This document shows positions 57,823 through 64,000 of a stretch of DNA of 64,000 nt, piece after piece. The stretch covers positions 62,001-126,000 of the forward strand of contig JAUYQP010000042.1 in the NCBI GenBank assembly GCA_030697205.1. The letters are read 5' to 3'. Both the position numbers and the translations under genes were made by a program. The DNA is from Mycobacteriales bacterium. Its GTDB lineage: Bacteria; Actinomycetota; Actinomycetes; Mycobacteriales; SCTD01. How positions within the stretch are numbered: position 1 is the stretch's first letter; each line of letters opens with the position of its first letter. The notes under the pieces were generated by a model. The model ran no database searches, was not told the origin of the DNA, and saw only the letters and a list, made by a program, of their open reading frames with translations.

Positions 57823-58362
57823 GTGCCGAGCAGGGCGGAGCTCGAGGCGGCGTACGGCGCCGTCGTCCCGGACCTGGTCGCCCCCGGTCTCGCGGTCCTG
57901 CTGTGCGGCATCAACCCCTCGCTGTGGTCGGGGCTCACGGGCCACCACTTCGCGAACCCGAGCAACCGCCTGTGGCCAGTGCTGCACGGCAGCGGCTGGA
58001 CGCCGCAGCGGCTGCACCCTTCGCAGACCGACGCGCTGCTGGGAGCCGGGCTCGGGATCACCAACCTGGTGCCGCGCGCGACCGCCCGGGCCGACGAGCT
58101 CACCGACGACGAGGTGCGCGCCGGGCTGCCGCGGGTCGAGGACCTGGCTTGGCAGTGGCAGCCGCGGTGGGTGGCGTTCCTGGGGCTCACCACCTACCGG
58201 GTGGCGACCGGTGACCGGCGGGCAGCGGTCGGCCCGCAGGAGCGCGACCTCGCCGGCGCCGGGGTGTGGCTGCTGCCCAACCCGAGCGGCCTCAACGCCT
58301 CCTGGCAGCTGCCGCGCCTGGTCGAGGCCTACGCCGCGCTCCGGGAGGCGGCCCGCAGCTGA
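57823..58362 (+). CDS. mug: G/U mismatch-specific DNA glycosylase
   Basis: Removes uracil or thymine opposite guanine to start base excision repair; 179 aa. The catalytic motif GINPS is at 29-33 (N31), followed by GHHFANPSNRLWP, and the C-terminal wedge motif is LLPNPSGLNASW. The GTG at 57823 has GGGAGG four bases upstream. It follows the PolA-like gene but a palindrome lies between, so co-transcription is uncertain. A second uracil glycosylase (family 4) is encoded at 4.0-4.6 kb. Confidence 0.92.
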   Translation: MPSRAELEAAYGAVVPDLVAPGLAVLLCGINPSLWSGLTGHHFANPSNRLWPVLHGSGWTPQRLHPSQTDALLGAGLGITNLVPRATARADELTDDEVRAGLPRVEDLAWQWQPRWVAFLGLTTYRVATGDRRAAVGPQERDLAGAGVWLLPNPSGLNASWQLPRLVEAYAALREAARS

Positions 58363-58381
58363 GCACCCGCCGCGCGTTCAA

Positions 58382-58454
58382 GATCGACAGCGCATCTGCA
58401 CGCCGCGACCGGCTCGGCCGAGCGTGACCCCAGGTGCGGATGTGCTGGTGATCA
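58382..58454. repeat. Intergenic palindrome, copy C (between convergent mug and DUF4190 genes)
   Basis: 73-bp inverted repeat: left arm GATCGACAGCGCATCTGCAC (58382-58401); the complement of the right arm (58434-58454) reads GATCACCAGCACATCCGCAC after its first base. The centre contains GAGCGTGACC. Located between two convergent genes, it is well placed as a bidirectional terminator. Confidence 0.75.
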
Positions 58455-58485
58455 ACCGGCCGGTCGGGCCGACGCCAGGCGTGGC

Positions 58486-58908
58486 TCAGCGGAAGCCGAA
58501 GGCCCCGAAGACGACGACGGCGATCGCGAACAGCACGACGAGCGCTGCGACGAACACGAGGTGGACGACCGACACCCAGAAGGCCGCCGTCGCGATGCCC
58601 TCGCCGGTGAGACGACCGCCGGACTCGCGGATCTCGCGCCGGGCGATGCGGGCGAGGATCACGCCCACGATCGCGCCGACGAAGGGGATCACGGGGAGGT
58701 AGGCGCTGATCGCGCAGACCAGCGCGATGACCGCCTTGGTCGACGTCTGCGGAGGTCCGCCCGGCGGTCCCCATCCGGGCTGCTCCCACGCGCCCTGACC
58801 AGGCGGGGAGCCCGGGGGCGCGCCGTACCCGGGCGGCGTCGGCGGGGTGGAGCCGGTGCCGGCATCCCAGCCGGGCGGCGGCCCGTAGCCGGGCGGCGGA
58901 GTGGTCAT
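58486..58908 (-). CDS. DUF4190 membrane protein
   Basis: 140 aa. The N-terminal ~55 residues are a Pro/Gly/Tyr-rich cytoplasmic segment with PPGYG/PPGW repeats; two hydrophobic spans follow at about 60-86 and 106-136. Between them ARIARREIRESGGRLTGEGI is the DUF4190 signature region. Function unknown; the family is common in actinobacteria and found next to varied genes. It lies downstream of rpoC on the same strand but beyond a strong terminator, so it is probably expressed on its own. Confidence 0.85.
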   Translation of the reverse strand: MTTPPPGYGPPPGWDAGTGSTPPTPPGYGAPPGSPPGQGAWEQPGWGPPGGPPQTSTKAVIALVCAISAYLPVIPFVGAIVGVILARIARREIRESGGRLTGEGIATAAFWVSVVHLVFVAALVVLFAIAVVVFGAFGFR

Positions 58909-58995
58909 GGGTCGAGCGTACGACGACCGCGGCGCGCCGCTGCTGCCGTCGACGTCGGCGGTCCGGCAGGGATCCGGCAGGGTCCGCACCACACG

Positions 58996-59035
58996 CCGAC
59001 GGCGGCCGACCCCCGTGGGGGACGGCCGCCGTCGG
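58996..59035 (-). terminator. Terminator of the rpoBC operon
   Basis: 13-bp perfect stem (CCGACGGCGGCCG/CGGCCGCCGTCGG) extended by CCCCC/GGGGG across an A-A mismatch, 2-nt loop, 18 bp past the rpoC stop. No U tract. Confidence 0.85.
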
Positions 59036-59053
59036 TGCGGAGCGGACGAGCGA

Positions 59054-62914
<3,861 letters not shown>

Positions 62915-62976
62915 GGTGCCTTCTCTCTAACTGAGGAAATCAAAAGAAAGTTCGGGGTACGACGGACCTGCGGTCC

Positions 62977-63006
62977 GCGCCTGCTCCGTTCCGACGGAGC
63001 AGGCGC
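62977..63006 (-). promoter_or_regulatory. Hairpin in the rpoB-rpoC intercistronic gap
   Basis: Perfect 13-bp stem (GCGCCTGCTCCGT/ACGGAGCAGGCGC) with a four-base loop, followed on the minus strand by a small GGACC/GGTCC stem and the T-rich ACTTTCTTTTGATTT. This resembles an intrinsic terminator, so partial attenuation or RNA processing between rpoB and rpoC is possible. Confidence 0.65.
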
Positions 63007-63023
63007 TTCGCGCGCTCCGTCGG

Positions 63024-64000
<977 letters not shown>

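Overview
The window is a very G+C-rich bacterial chromosome segment, almost certainly from an actinomycete (Actinomycetia). This rests on the contiguous rpoB-rpoC / rpsL-rpsG-fusA-tuf / S10-spc-alpha block, the neighbouring rplM-rpsI-glmM and glmS-acpS-nnr-alr-tsaE clusters, many GTG starts with GTGA/ATGA stop-start overlaps, zinc-ligand forms of S4, S14, L24 and L36, a SigE-like ECF sigma frame and an actinobacterial PolA-like polymerase. No tRNA, rRNA, CRISPR array or insertion sequence was recognised. Genus cannot be fixed from the sequence alone.

Layout, left to right; most genes read on the minus strand. 1-3.3 kb: branched-chain amino acid type ABC importer (livM partial, livH, livK). 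3.5-10.7 kb: tsaE, a family 4 uracil-DNA glycosylase, an alpha/beta hydrolase, alr, nnr, acpS and glmS, i.e. tRNA modification, metabolite repair, and cell-wall and acyl-carrier precursor functions. 10.7-16.9 kb: thioesterase, an exported ferritin-like protein, SGNH hydrolase, pepN and glmM. 17-25.4 kb: rpsI-rplM, a secreted beta-propeller protein, GNAT, ABC-F ATPase, molybdopterin oxidoreductase, a tethered substrate-binding protein, and a sigma factor interrupted by a stop codon. 25.4-31.2 kb: truA, then an SNF2 helicase carrying an intein, and a Uma2 nuclease. The last two lie between truA and rplQ. 31.2-55.6 kb: the ribosomal protein superlocus. It is interrupted once, between map and infA, by a three-gene subtilase/GAF/Ig-like cassette. 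55.6-58.9 kb: str-operon leader, PolA-like polymerase, Mug glycosylase, DUF4190 protein. 59-64 kb: rpoC and the 3' part of rpoB.

The ribosomal genes are packed with 1-8 nt overlaps, and several of the real gaps contain strong hairpins (rpoB/rpoC, rplO/secY, rpmJ/rpsM, rpsD/rpoA, rpoA/rplQ). These may set subunit stoichiometry by attenuation or RNA processing. Promoter-like sequences were found by eye upstream of rpsL (TTGACC-N17-TAAGGT), infA (TTGGAC-N18-TAGACT), glmM and rplM.

The most notable items are: (i) an intein with the class 3 WCT signature, splitting the Walker A motif GLGK|T of the SNF2 helicase and carrying a LAGLIDADG endonuclease; (ii) the cytosolic subtilase-GAF-Ig cassette inside the ribosomal locus; (iii) an ECF sigma gene with an in-frame TGA, coupled to a membrane-tethered ligand-binding protein; (iv) a family of 60-75 bp palindromes placed just 3' of genes; and (v) a membrane-anchored di-iron ferritin-like protein.
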